Part shown: positions 32,883 to 41,417 of the stretch, in pieces
How positions within the stretch are numbered: position 1 is the first letter of the stretch
How the letters are laid out: the number at the start of each line of letters is the position of its first letter
Assembly (NCBI RefSeq): GCF_008107685.1
Contig: NZ_VIRF01000092.1
Coordinates: 1 to 57,247 of the forward strand
Reading direction: 5' to 3'
Source: Novosphingobium sp. BW1
GTDB lineage: Bacteria > Pseudomonadota > Alphaproteobacteria > Sphingomonadales > Sphingomonadaceae
DNA: 57,247 nucleotides
Made by a program: the position numbers and the translations under genes
Notes under the pieces: generated by a model
Database searches by the model: none
What the model was told of the DNA's origin: nothing
What the model saw: only the letters and a program-made list of their open reading frames with translations

Positions 32883-34310
32883 TCAGCGGCTCTTTCGCCA
32901 GTCGACCATGCGGTAGTACGCCATGGTGAGCGCCACGGTGATTACCGAGCCGAACGGGAAGGACCACCAGACTGCATCGCCTGCCAGCTGCGGTTCGAGC
33001 AGGTAATAGAAGCCCAGGCGACCCGGGTAAAGCCCGATGCCCATGATGATGAGCGGGGCAATGACGACGCCGTAGGCACGCAGTGTGCCCTGGATGATCA
33101 TCGTGACCGAGACGATCACGAACGAGGCGGTGCAGATCAGCTGGATGTGTTCGGCAATTGGCATGGCCGGGCTGTCCCAGCCCAGGAAGAGCGAGAGCAG
33201 CGGACGGTCGAAGCCCACGATCAGCGCAGCCATGGCCGTTGTCAGCACGAGGTTGGCGATCATGCCGACATTGGCCACCGCATCGACGCGCTGGTGGTCG
33301 TTCGCGCCGATCGCCTGAGCGACCATGGCGCTGACCGCGGTGCCCATCGCGAAGGCGGGCATCTGCAGGTAGTTCCACAGTTGCAAGGAGGCGCCGTAGG
33401 CTGCTGACGCGTTGAGACCGAGCTGGTTGACGAGGCCGATCATGATGAGCCCGGCCGAGGAGACGAGCAGCATCTGCGCGCCCATCGGCAGGCCCTTGGT
33501 GACGATATAGGCAAGCTCGTCGCGGCGCGGGCGCAGGAAGCCGAGTTCCGGGCCGCGCAGGCGCATCGGCAGGTCATGGCGGTAGATACGCCAGATGAGG
33601 AAGACGAGGCCGCCCAAATTCGCGATGGCCGTCGCGATGGCCGAACCCGCGATGCCCAGCTCGGGCAGCGGTCCCGCGCCCATGATGAGCACCGGGTTGA
33701 GGCCGATGTCGAGCAGGACGACCATGATCATCGCGTAGAGCGGGCTGCGCGAATCGCCCGCGCCGCGCATGCCCATGGACACCATCATCGAGACCGAGCC
33801 GAAGGGCAGGGTGATGAAGATTACCTGCAGGTAGGCAAGCGCCTGGGCCTTGCTGGCGCCCGGCGTGCTCATCAGTTCGAGCAGGGTTTCGGCAAGGAAC
33901 CAGCCGGCAAGGCCGGTGAGCGCGGCGACCACCGAGCAGAAACCGACACCGCTGCCAAAGGTGCGGCGCGCGGCCACCAGGTCACGCGCGCCAAAGCTTT
34001 GCCCGACGCGCACCGTGGTCGCCATCGAGAAGCCGAAGACGGCGGCAAAGAGCAGAAACATGATGACGTTGGCGTTGGCGGTCGCGGCCAGCGCGCTTTC
34101 GCCGATCAGGCGCCCGACCCAGATCGCGTTGACCGAGCCGTTGAGCGTTTGCAGCACGTTGGAAAGCAGCATCGGGAGCGAGAAGAGCATCAGCGTCTTC
34201 AGGATCGGGCCCTGCGTCAGGTCGCCCTGCATCGCCCCGGCCTTGGGCGGGTGGGCGGCGTCCTCACCCGGTTCCCATTCCCCTTCGGGTATCGGCGATG
34301 CTTCGTTCAT
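32883..34310 (-). CDS. MATE family efflux transporter
   Basis: This 475-residue inner-membrane Na+- or H+-coupled exporter has twelve hydrophobic segments in two halves. The first half opens with PILKTLMLFSLPMLLSNVLQ and the second with AYIVTKGLPMGAQMLLVSSAG, the repeat pattern of the family. Substrates are usually cationic drugs or metabolites; none can be named. ATG 34310 is preceded by GGGGGA four bases before it and is preferred over ATG 34349. It lies just downstream of queE with only a few bases between, so they form a leftward operon. Confidence 0.92.
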   Translation of the reverse strand: MNEASPIPEGEWEPGEDAAHPPKAGAMQGDLTQGPILKTLMLFSLPMLLSNVLQTLNGSVNAIWVGRLIGESALAATANANVIMFLLFAAVFGFSMATTVRVGQSFGARDLVAARRTFGSGVGFCSVVAALTGLAGWFLAETLLELMSTPGASKAQALAYLQVIFITLPFGSVSMMVSMGMRGAGDSRSPLYAMIMVVLLDIGLNPVLIMGAGPLPELGIAGSAIATAIANLGGLVFLIWRIYRHDLPMRLRGPELGFLRPRRDELAYIVTKGLPMGAQMLLVSSAGLIMIGLVNQLGLNASAAYGASLQLWNYLQMPAFAMGTAVSAMVAQAIGANDHQRVDAVANVGMIANLVLTTAMAALIVGFDRPLLSLFLGWDSPAMPIAEHIQLICTASFVIVSVTMIIQGTLRAYGVVIAPLIIMGIGLYPGRLGFYYLLEPQLAGDAVWWSFPFGSVITVALTMAYYRMVDWRKSR

Positions 34311-34352
34311 ATATCCCCCAGATGCGGTGCCCGCGGTGCGATCGTGCATCGC

Positions 34353-35096
34353 TCAGGTGCCGCGCGTGTCGCCCCACAGGTGAATGTGGAGGCGGTCGGT
34401 AAAGTTGAACCCGTGGTCCGCGCATAGATCGCCCAACCAGCGTGCCCGCGCGCGCAAGGTCGCGCTGTCGCGCCCTTCCGGCATCAGAAAAACGCGCGAA
34501 GGCAGGATGGAGTGGGTCGCGACAAGACCAAGAACTTCTTCGATGTCTGATCGCTCGGCGATCACGAACTTGAAGAAGGCGCGCGGATCGGCGGCGTAGG
34601 CGGACAGGCGCTCGGGGAGGAGCGCAAGGCTGGCCGGGTTGCCGCTGTGCGCCAGTTTCGGGCTGACGTTGAACTGGTCGATCAGGGGATCAAGCGCGGG
34701 GGGGGGGACGATCGACCCGTTGGTCTCGATCTCGACGTGGAATTCGGGGCGCAGGTCTTTCAGCGCGGACACCATGCGCGCCAGCGCCGCGCCCTGGAGC
34801 AGCGGTTCGCCGCCGGTGAGGACAAGCCGGTCGGGCTTTAGCGCGGCAATCATCTGCGCGACCTCGGCCTCGTCCCGCTTCACCTGGTTGGCCTCGCGCG
34901 CGAAATCAAGGCCATCGGTGTGCGGGCGGTTGTCGCCCGAAAAGCGCCAAGTGTAGGCGGTGTCGCACCAGTGGCAGGCCAGGTTGCAGCGCGAGAGACG
35001 CACGAAGGTGCTGGGCTTGCCCACGCTTGCCCCTTCGCCCTGCAGCGAGGCGAAGAGTTCCGGTTCTCCGGGGGTGGTGGTGGCAAGGGTCAGCAT
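34353..35096 (-). CDS. queE: 7-carboxy-7-deazaguanine synthase
   Basis: This 247-residue radical-SAM enzyme contracts the ring of carboxy-tetrahydropterin during queuosine synthesis. The cluster motif C-x3-C-x2-C is present in RCNLACHWCDTAYTW (residues about 33-47). The SAM-contacting GGEPLLQ is near residue 90, and SLQGEGASVGKPS at the N-terminus is family-typical. The rest of the queuosine pathway is not in the window. ATG 35096 begins the first beta-strand; upstream residues in frame lie in spacer. Confidence 0.93.
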   Translation of the reverse strand: MLTLATTTPGEPELFASLQGEGASVGKPSTFVRLSRCNLACHWCDTAYTWRFSGDNRPHTDGLDFAREANQVKRDEAEVAQMIAALKPDRLVLTGGEPLLQGAALARMVSALKDLRPEFHVEIETNGSIVPPPALDPLIDQFNVSPKLAHSGNPASLALLPERLSAYAADPRAFFKFVIAERSDIEEVLGLVATHSILPSRVFLMPEGRDSATLRARARWLGDLCADHGFNFTDRLHIHLWGDTRGT

Positions 35097-35347
35097 GGCG
35101 GGCGCTTCAGTCGCGAAAATGGGTTGGTTACGGGGTGGGGCAAGTTGACACGGTTGACACTGTCCAGGGGTGGTACTTGCAAGGCCGCCCAAGAGGCGCT
35201 TTTGCGCGGTTTTGCAAGAAAAATCGCGGGCAGGGCGGCATGGCCAAGACTGTGTCAGGTTTGGGGCGTGTAGGAAAATGCTTTTGCTTTCCCACCTTCC
35301 GATATTACCAACACAGATATTGGTGATAATCGAGCGGAGGCGAAGAC
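35097..35347. promoter_or_regulatory. Divergent regulatory region, queE / GNAT-like gene
   Basis: This 251-bp spacer is between divergent genes. A direct repeat TTGACA-N3-TTGACA lies at 35145-35159, and each half is a perfect -35 hexamer. An inverted repeat ATTACCAA-N8-TTGGTGAT (35304-35327, one mismatch) sits just before the rightward gene's ribosome-binding site GGAGG. Confidence 0.5.
35304..35327. promoter_or_regulatory. Candidate operator, inverted repeat ATTACCAA/TTGGTGAT
   Basis: Arms of 8 bp with one mismatch and an 8-bp spacer end 20 bases before the ATG at 35348, a position where a bound repressor would block transcription or initiation. The surrounding stretch is AT-rich. Confidence 0.4.
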
Positions 35348-35941
35348 ATGGCGGGACTGGGACGGGCGCTGGTGGGAATCGCGCTGGTGTTGAGTACAGG
35401 GGCCGCCTCGGTCAGCACCGCCGCCGTGGCGGCCGAAGCAGTGGCAAAGCCATCTCTCGTACCCGCCGACTTCGCGGTGCCCAAGCGCGCTGTGGGAGAG
35501 GGCTTCCAGATCGTGCCGCTTGGCCCCGAACTCGCCGCAATCGACAAGGCGGCCTACATGTCCTCGATTGCGCACCTCCAGCAGACCTTTACCCGCAGCA
35601 CGGCCTGGCCCCACGAAGGCATCACCGATGCCGAGGCCATGACCGACATGGAGACCGAGCAGGCGCGCTTTGAGGGCCGCATTTCATTCGCCTACGCGGT
35701 CCTGACCCCGGACGGCACGCGCGAACGCGGCTGCGTCTATGTCCAGCCCAGCCCCGTCCCCGGCTACGACGCGGTGGTGCGTCTGTGGGTGACCGAGGCC
35801 GAATACGAGGCCGGGTTCGAGGACGAACTCTACGCCTTCGTGCCCGGCTGGATCGAAAAGGACTGGCCCTTCGCCAGGGTGGCTTATCCCGGTCGCAGCA
35901 TAGACTGGGCGACGTGGGACGCGCTTACCGCCAAAAACTGA
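35348..35941 (+). CDS. Exported GNAT-like (acetyltransferase-fold) protein
   Basis: This 197-residue protein starts with a signal-like segment (residues 5-29, rich in Ala/Leu/Val, ending AVAAEA). The rest resembles a family of GNAT-type acetyltransferases with the pattern W-P-x-x-x-I-T, then FAYAVLTPDG, GCVYVQPSPVPGYDAVVRLWV, which is the strand 4 - helix 3 CoA region. A canonical R/Q-x-x-G-x-A loop is not visible, so it may be catalytically altered. An acetyltransferase outside the cytoplasm would lack acetyl-CoA, so the signal segment or the enzymatic role is doubtful. ATG 35348 has GGAGG upstream. It converges on the small gene at 35947. Confidence 0.55.
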   Translation: MAGLGRALVGIALVLSTGAASVSTAAVAAEAVAKPSLVPADFAVPKRAVGEGFQIVPLGPELAAIDKAAYMSSIAHLQQTFTRSTAWPHEGITDAEAMTDMETEQARFEGRISFAYAVLTPDGTRERGCVYVQPSPVPGYDAVVRLWVTEAEYEAGFEDELYAFVPGWIEKDWPFARVAYPGRSIDWATWDALTAKN

Positions 35942-35946
35942 GCGTT

Positions 35947-36222
35947 TCAGCCGCCGGGGTGCGGGGGGAGGTCCTTGCCCTCGGCGCGCTCGCGGTTGAG
36001 GCGCTCGACGATCAGCTCGATCTCGTCCGGGTTCAGGATCCAGGCGCGGGTCTTGCGGCCGGGCTTGAACACAGGCCGCGTCAAGAGGATGCGCGCCTGC
36101 TCCTTGGCAAAGGGCTTGAACAGCGAGAAGTGCATCACGCATTCGAGGAACGATCCAATCACCGGCGTCTTGCCGTCCAGATCGATGAGCGTTGCGGGCT
36201 GGTCCCAGGGAATGTCCATCAT
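35947..36222 (-). CDS. Conserved small protein of unknown function (91 aa)
   Basis: A 91-residue soluble protein with no signal peptide. It is mixed alpha/beta with a basic centre (LLTRPVFKPGRKTRAWILNP) and a helix ELIVERLNRERAEGKDLP near its end. I do not recognise the family. The codon use and GC content match neighbouring genes, it fills the gap to the GNAT-like gene with only 5 bp between stops, and it has its own ATG with a second Met next to it. The gene is likely real but its role is unknown. Confidence 0.6.
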   Translation of the reverse strand: MMDIPWDQPATLIDLDGKTPVIGSFLECVMHFSLFKPFAKEQARILLTRPVFKPGRKTRAWILNPDEIELIVERLNRERAEGKDLPPHPGG

Positions 36223-36278
36223 CGCTTCCGCCTATCTTGTGAGGACGCAAAAGCAAAGCGGAGCCAGAAAAGAAGTGG

Positions 36279-36393
36279 TCCGAGGGCCATCGCCCTCGGG
36301 CTCCCCAAACTGTCTATCATGGTTCATGCCTGCCGCGTGCGGCACGAACTGCGGGGGCCGGGTATACCGGGTCAAGGGATGGGTAATCCCTTG
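36279..36393 (-). repeat. REPIN-like intergenic repeat, copy 4 (115 bp, reverse)
   Basis: Read on the minus strand it starts CAAGGGATTACCCATCCCTTG-like (one base longer than usual) and ends AGCCCGAGGGCGATGGCCCT-CGGA. In the middle TGCCGC/GCGGCA forms a third hairpin, extended by GTTCGTGCC/GGCATGAAC. It lies between the valS 3' end and the next gene's start. Confidence 0.83.
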
Positions 36394-36418
36394 AATCTCC
36401 TTTTCTTCTTTCAAACAG

Positions 36419-36453
36419 AAAGGCCCGCGAAGCGTATCCACTTCGCGGGCCTT
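36419..36453 (-). terminator. Terminator after valS
   Basis: A perfect 13-bp stem AAGGCCCGCGAAG/CTTCGCGGGCCTT with an 8-base loop lies 24 bp past the valS stop. On the minus strand it ends TTTCTGTTT. Confidence 0.85.
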
Positions 36454-36476
36454 CCGGCATTCCATGGGACTTTACC

Positions 36477-39203
36477 TTACCCCAGACGCTCCAGCGCGGC
36501 GGCGAGGCGCTGCGCTTCGGCGGTGTGGTGGGCGTGGTCGGCGCGGGCCTTCTCGACCGCTTCGGGCTTGGCCTTTTCCACGAACTTGGGGTTCGAGAGG
36601 CGCCCGTCGAGCGACTTGGCTTCCTTCTGCGAGGCCGCGAGCGCCTTTTCGAGGCGGCTCCTTTCCGCCGCGATGTCGATCACGCCTTCCAAGGGAATGG
36701 CCAGCATCGCATCGCCCGCGCCCACCTGCAGGACCGGGCCTGCGGGGGCCGCGTCGAAGTGGATCGCATCAAGACGCGCGAGGCGGTCGATCACGGTGGC
36801 GTTGGCGTCGATGATGGCGCGCGTCGCGTCCGAGACGTCCGCGATGTAGGCAGTAAGGCGCGCGCCCGGTGCAATGCCCAGTTCCGCCTTGGCGCCGCGC
36901 AGCGAACCGATCAGCGCGATCAGCCATTCGACCTCGGCCTTGGCGGCGGTATCCACGCTGGCTTCGGGTGCGGGCCAGAGGGCCACGATCAGGTCGGTCT
37001 CGCGCGCGCCCATCTTGGACCACAGCTCTTCGGTGACGAAGGGCATGAAGGGGTGGAGCATGACGAGGATCTGGTCGAGCACCCAGCCGGCAACGGCGCG
37101 GGTTTCTTCATCGAAGTTGCCCTTCACCAGTTCGATGTACCAGTCGCAGAAGCTGTCCCACACGAAGTGGTAGATCGCGTTGGCAGCCGCATCGAAGCGC
37201 ATGTCGGCCATGGCCCTGTCAAGCTCGGCCACGGTTTCGACGACTTCGCCGATGATCCAGCGGTTGACCGCCGAGGTCGCCTTGGGCGCGGCGAGCGAGG
37301 TCGAGGCGGCGACGCCGTTCGACTGGCAGAAGCGCGCCGCGTTCCACAGCTTCGTGGCGAAGTTGCGGTACCCCTCGATGCGCTTGTCATCCATCTTGAT
37401 GTCGCGGCCCTGGCTTTCCATGGCGGCCATGAAGAACCTGAGCGCGTCGGCGCCGTACTGGTCGATGAGGCCGAGCGGATCGACCACGTTGCCCTTCGAC
37501 TTTGACATCTTGGCGCCATCGGCGGCGCGCACGAGACCGTGGAGGTAGAGCTTCTTCCAGGGCACCTCGTCCATGAAGTGGATGCCCTGCATCGCCATGC
37601 GCGCGCACCAGAAGAACAGGATGTCGAAGCCCGAAATCAAGAGGTCGTTGGGGTAGTGCTTGGCAAGAAGGTCGGTCTTCTCCGGCCAGCCCAGCGTGGC
37701 AAATGGCCACAGCGCCGAGGAGAACCAGGTGTCGAGCACGTCCTCGTCGCGGGTCAGCGCCACGCCTTCGCCCGCAAGCGCCTGCGCGGCCTCTTCGGTT
37801 TCGGCGACGTAGACCTTGCCATCTTCGGCGTACCACGCCGGAATGCGGTGGCCCCACCACAGCTGGCGCGAGACGCACCAGGGCTGGATGTTGTCCATCC
37901 AGTTGAAGTAGGTTTTCTCCCAGGCCTTGGGGACGACTTCGATCTGCCCGTCGCGCACCGCCGCGATGGCGGGTTTGGCGAGCGTTGCCGCATCGACGTA
38001 CCACTGGTCGGTCAGCCAGGGCTCGATCACCACGCCGCCACGGTCGCCATAGGGGGTCTGGATGGTGCGCGGTTCCGCGTCCATCTCGGTGGTTTCGGTC
38101 TCACCGTCCTTGGTCGTCTTGGTGACGACGTGGGGGATGAGGAAGCCCAGTTCCTTCATTTCCGCAACAATCGCCTCGCGCGCGGCGAAGCGCTCCATGC
38201 CAAGGTACTTTTCGGGGACGAGGCCGTCCTGCGTCTGCACCACGTTGGCGTCGGCATCGAACATGTTGAGCATCTCGGCCGGCTTGAAGCCAGCGCGCTT
38301 GCCCACCTCGAAGTCGTTGAAGTCGTGGCCCGGCGTGATCTTCACCGCGCCCGAGCCCAGTTCGGGATCGGCGTGCTCGTCGGCGACGATCTTGAAGCGG
38401 CGCCCGGTGATCGGCTGGAGGATCTCCTTGCCAATGACGCTCTTGTAGCGTTCGTCCTCGGCGTTCACGGCAACCGCCATGTCGGCCAGCATCGTTTCGG
38501 GGCGGGTGGTGGCGACCTCGATGAAGTCCTGCCCGTTATCCAGGGTCACGCCGGCGGCGAGCGGATACTTGAAGTGCCAGAAGCCGCCCTTGACCTCCTT
38601 GGTCTCCACCTCAAGGTCGGAGATCGCGGTCTTGAGCTTGGGGTCCCAGTTCACCAGCCGCTTGTCGCGGTAGATGAGGCCCTCTTTGTGGAGGTCCACG
38701 AAGACCTTGACCACGGCCTGTGTAAAGTGCGGGTCCATGGTGAACTGCTCGCGGCTCCAGTCCATCGAGCAGCCCAGGCGGCGCAGCTGGCGCGTGATCG
38801 TGCCGCCGCTCTCGGCCTTCCATTCCCAGACCTTCTCGACGAAGCCCTCGCGCGAATAGTTCGTGCGCTTGTCCTGGCTCGCTTCCATCTGGCGTTCGAC
38901 CACCATCTGCGTGGCGATACCCGCATGGTCGGTGCCCACGACCCACAGCGCGTCCTTGCCCTTGAGGCGCTCGTGACGGATCACGATGTCCTGCAGCGTG
39001 TTGTCGAGCGCGTGGCCGATGTGCAGCGAACCCGTCACGTTGGGCGGCGGGTTGACGATCGTAAAGGGTTGCGCATCGGGGCGCTCGGGACGGAAGAGGC
39101 CGGTCTCTTCCCAGTGCGCGTACCAACGGGCCTCGATCGCGGCAGGATCGAAGGTCTTGTCGAGGGTGCTTTCCGGCGTGGTTTCGGGCGTGGTCTCGGT
39201 CAT
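36477..39203 (-). CDS. valS: Valyl-tRNA synthetase
   Basis: This 908-residue class I aminoacyl-tRNA synthetase has the HIGH motif in PPNVTGSLHIGHALDN near residue 52, the CP1 editing domain in the middle, and KMSKS as GAKMSKSKGNVVDP near residue 547. The anticodon domain follows, with a C-terminal coiled coil (about 845-908, AERSRLEKALAASQKEAKSL), all in order for bacterial ValRS. ATG 39203 begins a short Thr/Glu-rich leader; the frame is open further upstream but in spacer. It is single, with its own terminator. Confidence 0.97.
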   Translation of the reverse strand: MTETTPETTPESTLDKTFDPAAIEARWYAHWEETGLFRPERPDAQPFTIVNPPPNVTGSLHIGHALDNTLQDIVIRHERLKGKDALWVVGTDHAGIATQMVVERQMEASQDKRTNYSREGFVEKVWEWKAESGGTITRQLRRLGCSMDWSREQFTMDPHFTQAVVKVFVDLHKEGLIYRDKRLVNWDPKLKTAISDLEVETKEVKGGFWHFKYPLAAGVTLDNGQDFIEVATTRPETMLADMAVAVNAEDERYKSVIGKEILQPITGRRFKIVADEHADPELGSGAVKITPGHDFNDFEVGKRAGFKPAEMLNMFDADANVVQTQDGLVPEKYLGMERFAAREAIVAEMKELGFLIPHVVTKTTKDGETETTEMDAEPRTIQTPYGDRGGVVIEPWLTDQWYVDAATLAKPAIAAVRDGQIEVVPKAWEKTYFNWMDNIQPWCVSRQLWWGHRIPAWYAEDGKVYVAETEEAAQALAGEGVALTRDEDVLDTWFSSALWPFATLGWPEKTDLLAKHYPNDLLISGFDILFFWCARMAMQGIHFMDEVPWKKLYLHGLVRAADGAKMSKSKGNVVDPLGLIDQYGADALRFFMAAMESQGRDIKMDDKRIEGYRNFATKLWNAARFCQSNGVAASTSLAAPKATSAVNRWIIGEVVETVAELDRAMADMRFDAAANAIYHFVWDSFCDWYIELVKGNFDEETRAVAGWVLDQILVMLHPFMPFVTEELWSKMGARETDLIVALWPAPEASVDTAAKAEVEWLIALIGSLRGAKAELGIAPGARLTAYIADVSDATRAIIDANATVIDRLARLDAIHFDAAPAGPVLQVGAGDAMLAIPLEGVIDIAAERSRLEKALAASQKEAKSLDGRLSNPKFVEKAKPEAVEKARADHAHHTAEAQRLAAALERLG

Positions 39204-39420
39204 GCGCCGGGCTTTGCCAGCGCCTTTCCCCTTGCGCAAGCGGCCAGTTGCACGATTGCAACTGCAAGCGGTTTCCACTGCCGCAGTTTTGCCTTATCGG
39301 CCTGCCACATAGCGGAGAACGATTGGCGCGATGCGCGGACCTGCCGCGCATTTCGTCGCAGACCGGGAACCACTTGCCGGGGAGGGTGTTCTCCCCCATT
39401 ACGGGCGCACACGAGACAAC

Positions 39421-40533
39421 ATGCGACAATGGGCTGATTTCACGGTGTCGGAGAGCGACGGGGGCAAGGCGCCGGTACTGGCGTTGAGCGGATCCCTGCG
39501 CGTCCACGCCATCGGCGATCTGGAAAAGCGCCTCAGGGAACTCGACGGCACCTATTCGCGCCTCGATATTTCGGGCCTTACCGACATCGACACCACCGGC
39601 GCCTGGCTGGCGCTCGACTTCGCGCACGAACGCGGGATAGAGATCGCCGGGGCGAGCGACCGCGCCAAGCGCCTGTTCGCGGCGATCGGCGATGTCGACG
39701 ATCCCGATGCCAAGCCCGAGCAGTTGTCCTTCCTGCGGCGCAGCGTAGGCGAACTGGGGCTGCTGGTCAGCGGCTGGGGCCGCGGCTTTGGGCAGACGGT
39801 CGGGTTCCTGGGCGAACTGATCTGCGCCTTTGGCACCACCATCGCGCATCCCTCCCGCTTTCGGGGCAAGGCGCTGGTCCATCACATGCAGCACGTGGGC
39901 GTCAATGCGCTGTGGATCGTGGGCCTGATGAGCTTTCTCATCGGCATCGTCATCGCTCAGCAGGGCGCGGTCCAGCTCGCCCAGTTCGGCGCGGAATTCT
40001 ACACCATCAACCTGACGGGCCGCCTTTCCATGCGCGAGCTTGGCGTGCTGATGACCGCGATCATGGTCGCGGGGCGCTCGGGTTCGGCCTTTGCCGCGCA
40101 GATCGGCACGATGAAGCTGACCGAGGAAGTTGACGCGATGCGTACCATTGGCGTCTCGCCGATGGAGGCGCTGGTCCTGCCGCGCGTGCTCGCCGCGATG
40201 ATCATGATGCCGCTCCTTGGCTTCTACGCCGCGATCTGCTCGATCATCGGGGGCGCGTTCATTTCGAACTTCGCGCTCGACATTCCCTTCTTTGCGTTCC
40301 TGCGCCGTACCCAGGAAGTGGTGCCGCTGACCGACGTCTGGATCGGCTTTATCAAGGCCCCGGTCTTCGCGCTGATCGTGGCGCTTGCGGGCTGCTATCA
40401 GGGCATGCGCGTCTCGGGCAACGCCGAGGAAGTGGGCACGCGCACAACGCAAGCCGTGGTCACGGCGATCTTCACCGTGATCGTGCTCGACGCCTTCTAC
40501 GCCGTATTCTTCACGGAGCTCGGCTGGAAATGA
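39421..40533 (+). CDS. mlaE: MlaE-type phospholipid ABC permease with STAS-like domain
   Basis: This 370-residue protein combines an N-terminal STAS-like (MlaB-type) domain (residues about 1-100, with DISGLTDIDTTGAW) and the MlaE permease (about 130-368, five membrane segments). The MlaE signature GRSGSAFAAQIGTMKLTEEVDAM is present. It forms the inner-membrane channel of an MCE system that moves phospholipids between membranes. The fusion replaces a separate mlaB gene and is usual in alphaproteobacteria. ATG 39421 is preferred; an ATG at 39331 would add 30 residues in a spacer. It leads a four-gene operon and overlaps mlaF by ATGA. Confidence 0.92.
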   Translation: MRQWADFTVSESDGGKAPVLALSGSLRVHAIGDLEKRLRELDGTYSRLDISGLTDIDTTGAWLALDFAHERGIEIAGASDRAKRLFAAIGDVDDPDAKPEQLSFLRRSVGELGLLVSGWGRGFGQTVGFLGELICAFGTTIAHPSRFRGKALVHHMQHVGVNALWIVGLMSFLIGIVIAQQGAVQLAQFGAEFYTINLTGRLSMRELGVLMTAIMVAGRSGSAFAAQIGTMKLTEEVDAMRTIGVSPMEALVLPRVLAAMIMMPLLGFYAAICSIIGGAFISNFALDIPFFAFLRRTQEVVPLTDVWIGFIKAPVFALIVALAGCYQGMRVSGNAEEVGTRTTQAVVTAIFTVIVLDAFYAVFFTELGWK

Positions 40534-41408
40534 CCGATCTTACCGACGATTATACGGGCGACTACCCGATCGAGGTGCGTGGCCTCACCAATGCCTTTGG
40601 CGAGCACGTCATCCACGAGGAGCTGGACCTCAAGGTCCGCCGGGGCGAAGTGCTGGGCGTGGTCGGCGGCTCGGGCACCGGAAAGTCGGTGCTGATGCGC
40701 TCAATCATCGGGTTGCAGCAGCCGTCTGCCGGCGAAGTCGAGGTGCTGGGCCATGACATGATGGCAGGCGGCGTTGAGGACGACATCGACATCCGCTCGC
40801 GCTGGGGCGTGCTGTTCCAGGGCGGCGCGCTGTTCTCCACGCTCACCGTGGGGGAGAACGTGGAAGTGCCGCTCAAGCAGTTCTACCCCGAGATTTCCGA
40901 TCACCTGCGCGAAGAGATCGCGCGCTTCAAGGTGCGCCTGTCGGGCCTTCCCGACGAGGCCGCCTTCAAATTCCCGAGTGAGCTTTCGGGCGGCATGAAG
41001 AAGCGTGCAGGTCTGGCCCGCGCGCTCGCGCTCGATCCCGAACTGCTCTTCCTCGACGAGCCGACCGCAGGGCTCGACCCCATCGGCGCGGCGGCTTTCG
41101 ACAATCTCACGCGCGAGCTGAAGGAAACGCTGGGGCTCACCGTCTTCCTCATCACCCACGACCTCGACACCCTCTACGCGATCTGCGACCGCGTGGCGGT
41201 TCTGGCCGACAGGAAGGTGATCGCGGTGGGCACGATCCCCGAGCTCCTCGCGCTCGACCATCCCTGGATCCAGGAATACTTCAATGGCCCGCGCGGGCGC
41301 GCCGCGCTGGCGGGTAAGGAGGACCCCCGGATCGACGCCGCCGTCGAGGACGCGCCTGAAGGCGCGGACACGGGCGGGAGTGACACAACCCGAGAAGCGG
41401 GGGCATAA
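40530..41408 (+). CDS. mlaF: MlaF-type ABC transporter ATP-binding protein
   Basis: This 292-residue cytosolic ATPase powers the MCE lipid transporter. Walker A is GGSGTGKSVLMRS near residue 46, the ABC signature is ELSGGMKKRAGLARAL near residue 152, Walker B is LLFLDEPTAGLDP near residue 172, and the switch His lies in LITHDLDTL. The LSGGMKKR form of the signature is typical of MlaF. The C-terminal ~30 residues are acidic and variable. It starts inside the mlaE stop codon (ATGA) and is followed by mlaD after 9 bp. Confidence 0.95.
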   Translation: MTDLTDDYTGDYPIEVRGLTNAFGEHVIHEELDLKVRRGEVLGVVGGSGTGKSVLMRSIIGLQQPSAGEVEVLGHDMMAGGVEDDIDIRSRWGVLFQGGALFSTLTVGENVEVPLKQFYPEISDHLREEIARFKVRLSGLPDEAAFKFPSELSGGMKKRAGLARALALDPELLFLDEPTAGLDPIGAAAFDNLTRELKETLGLTVFLITHDLDTLYAICDRVAVLADRKVIAVGTIPELLALDHPWIQEYFNGPRGRAALAGKEDPRIDAAVEDAPEGADTGGSDTTREAGA

Positions 41409-41417
41409 GGCACAACC

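Noticed and set aside
37539..39437. 632-codon rightward frame opposite valS
   Set aside because: It is antisense to a full-length valyl-tRNA synthetase with intact motifs. Its His/Val/Asp/Gly-rich composition is typical of shadows.
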